This document shows, piece after piece, positions 63,261 through 64,000 of a stretch of 64,000 nucleotides of DNA. Source of the DNA: Curtobacterium sp. SGAir0471 (GTDB taxonomy: Bacteria; Actinomycetota; Actinomycetes; Actinomycetales; Microbacteriaceae); contig NZ_CP027869.1 in NCBI RefSeq assembly GCF_005490985.1, positions 1,364,001-1,428,000 on the forward strand, written 5' to 3'. Within the stretch, counting starts at the first letter, position 1, and each line of letters opens with the position of its first letter. The notes below the pieces were generated by a model, which saw nothing but the letters and a program-made list of their open reading frames with translations, was not told the DNA's origin and searched no databases. The position numbers and the translations under genes are program-made.

Positions 63261-64000
63261 GTGGCAGACCACTACGACGTCCTCGGCGTCCAGCCGGACG
63301 CCTCCGATGCCGACATCAAGAAGGCCTACCGACGGCTGGCGCGCGAGCTGCACCCGGACGTCAACCCGAGCCCGGACGCGGCCGAGCGCTTCAAGGACGT
63401 GACGCACGCGTACGACGTGCTGAGCGACCCGGAGCAGCGCCGGCGCTACGACGCCGGGCCGCAGGCCGACAGCCCCTTCGGCGGCGGCGCCGGCGGGTTC
63501 AGCGACATCTTCGACGCCTTCTTCGGCGGCGGGGGCGGCGGTGGACGTGGCAACGGTCCGCGGAGCCGGGCCGAGCGCGGACAGGACGCCCTGCTGCGCA
63601 TCGAGGTCGACCTGGACGAGGTCGTCTTCGGCACGCACAAGGACGTCGAGGTCGACACGGCCGTCGTCTGCGAGACCTGCAACGGCTCGTGCTGCGCGCC
63701 GGGGACGAGCCCGCGCACCTGCGACATCTGCGGCGGCTCCGGGCACATCCAGCGCCAGGTCCGCTCCCTGCTGGGCAACGTCGTGACGAGCGCCCCCTGC
63801 GGGACGTGCCGCGGCTACGGCACCGTCATCCCGAGCCCCTGCCCGACGTGCCAGGGACAGGGCCGCGTCCGCGCGCGCCGCACCATCCCCGTCGACGTGC
63901 CCGCGGGTGTCGAGACCGGGCTCCGGCTGCAGATGCCCGGACAGGGCGAGGTCGGCCCGGCCGGCGGTCCCTCGGGTGACCTCTACCTCGAGGTCAAGGT
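63261..64000 (+). CDS. dnaJ: Chaperone DnaJ (3' end outside window)
   Basis: Hsp40 co-chaperone of DnaK. It starts with GTG after GAGGGAACC. The J-domain (1-65) includes ELHPDVNPSPDAAERF with the HPD tripeptide (about 32). A Gly/Phe linker follows (GGGAGGFSDIFDAFFGGG), then the zinc-finger domain from about residue 137. Three of the four zinc motifs read CDICGGSG, CGTCRGYG and CPTCQGQG; the first reads CETCNGSC. 246 codons are visible. The hrcA-dnaJ pairing is typical of actinobacterial dnaJ2. Confidence 0.95.
   Translation, partial: MADHYDVLGVQPDASDADIKKAYRRLARELHPDVNPSPDAAERFKDVTHAYDVLSDPEQRRRYDAGPQADSPFGGGAGGFSDIFDAFFGGGGGGGRGNGPRSRAERGQDALLRIEVDLDEVVFGTHKDVEVDTAVVCETCNGSCCAPGTSPRTCDICGGSGHIQRQVRSLLGNVVTSAPCGTCRGYGTVIPSPCPTCQGQGRVRARRTIPVDVPAGVETGLRLQMPGQGEVGPAGGPSGDLYLEVK

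Overview
This window is a stretch of high-GC Gram-positive (actinobacterial) chromosome. Coding is dense, starts are often GTG, and many genes overlap by ATGA or GTGA. The gene content (Wag31/DivIVA with SepF and YggT, a TIGR02569-like kinase-fold protein, DUF3043, CtaC-CtaD-CtaF, an App1/DUF2183 protein) points to Microbacteriaceae. A Curtobacterium-like genome is a plausible inference, not a demonstrated identity. I saw no rRNA, tRNA, IS element, prophage or CRISPR array.

Layout. (1) 1-13544 is the division and cell-wall cluster: 3' end of murF, mraY, murD, ftsW, murG, murC, ftsQ, ftsZ, a YggS-type PLP protein, sepF, yggT, divIVA, lspA and rluD. It makes lipid II, then the Z-ring and the polar growth machinery. 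(2) 13545-14173 is a non-coding, palindrome-rich stretch. (3) 14174-21517 holds dnaE, a TIGR02569-like protein, hisD, nrdR and pyrD. (4) 21518-22209 is a second repeat-rich non-coding stretch. (5) 22210-28262 holds a DUF3043 protein, an M20 dipeptidase, an ErpA-type Fe-S protein and the aa3 oxidase genes ctaC-ctaD-ctaF. (6) 28450-33877 holds a divergent Zwf-like dehydrogenase, a GH15 glucoamylase/trehalase, an App1-type phosphatase and a TetR regulator. (7) 34080-37349 is a complete OpuC-like osmoprotectant ABC importer. (8) 37637-43471 is cydABDC (cytochrome bd and its assembly exporter). (9) 43541-50748 holds leuS, comEA, comEC and holA. (10) 50971-54695 holds rpsT (minus strand), an aminotransferase and lepA. 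(11) 55045-58841 is a compact four-gene surface/secretion locus: two paralogous SipW-signal proteins, an ER-type (Ser-His-Asp) signal peptidase, and a secreted protein with a duplicated lectin-like domain. (12) 58879-64000 holds DUF1990, a HAD phosphatase, hemW, DUF4870, hrcA with a CIRCE operator, and the start of dnaJ.

The least explained material falls into three groups. The first is the SipW/TasA-like locus at 55-59 kb. The second is a family of dispersed palindromes with arms like GACGGACGGGAGGC; one perfect 17-bp copy lies inside the first codons of the yggS-type gene. The third is a set of short tandem repeats (14-30 bp units), in intergenic DNA and in the 3' ends of murG, comEC and the signal peptidase gene. 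Several genes also have a TAnnnT -10 box 6-8 bases before the start codon, which implies leaderless mRNAs.
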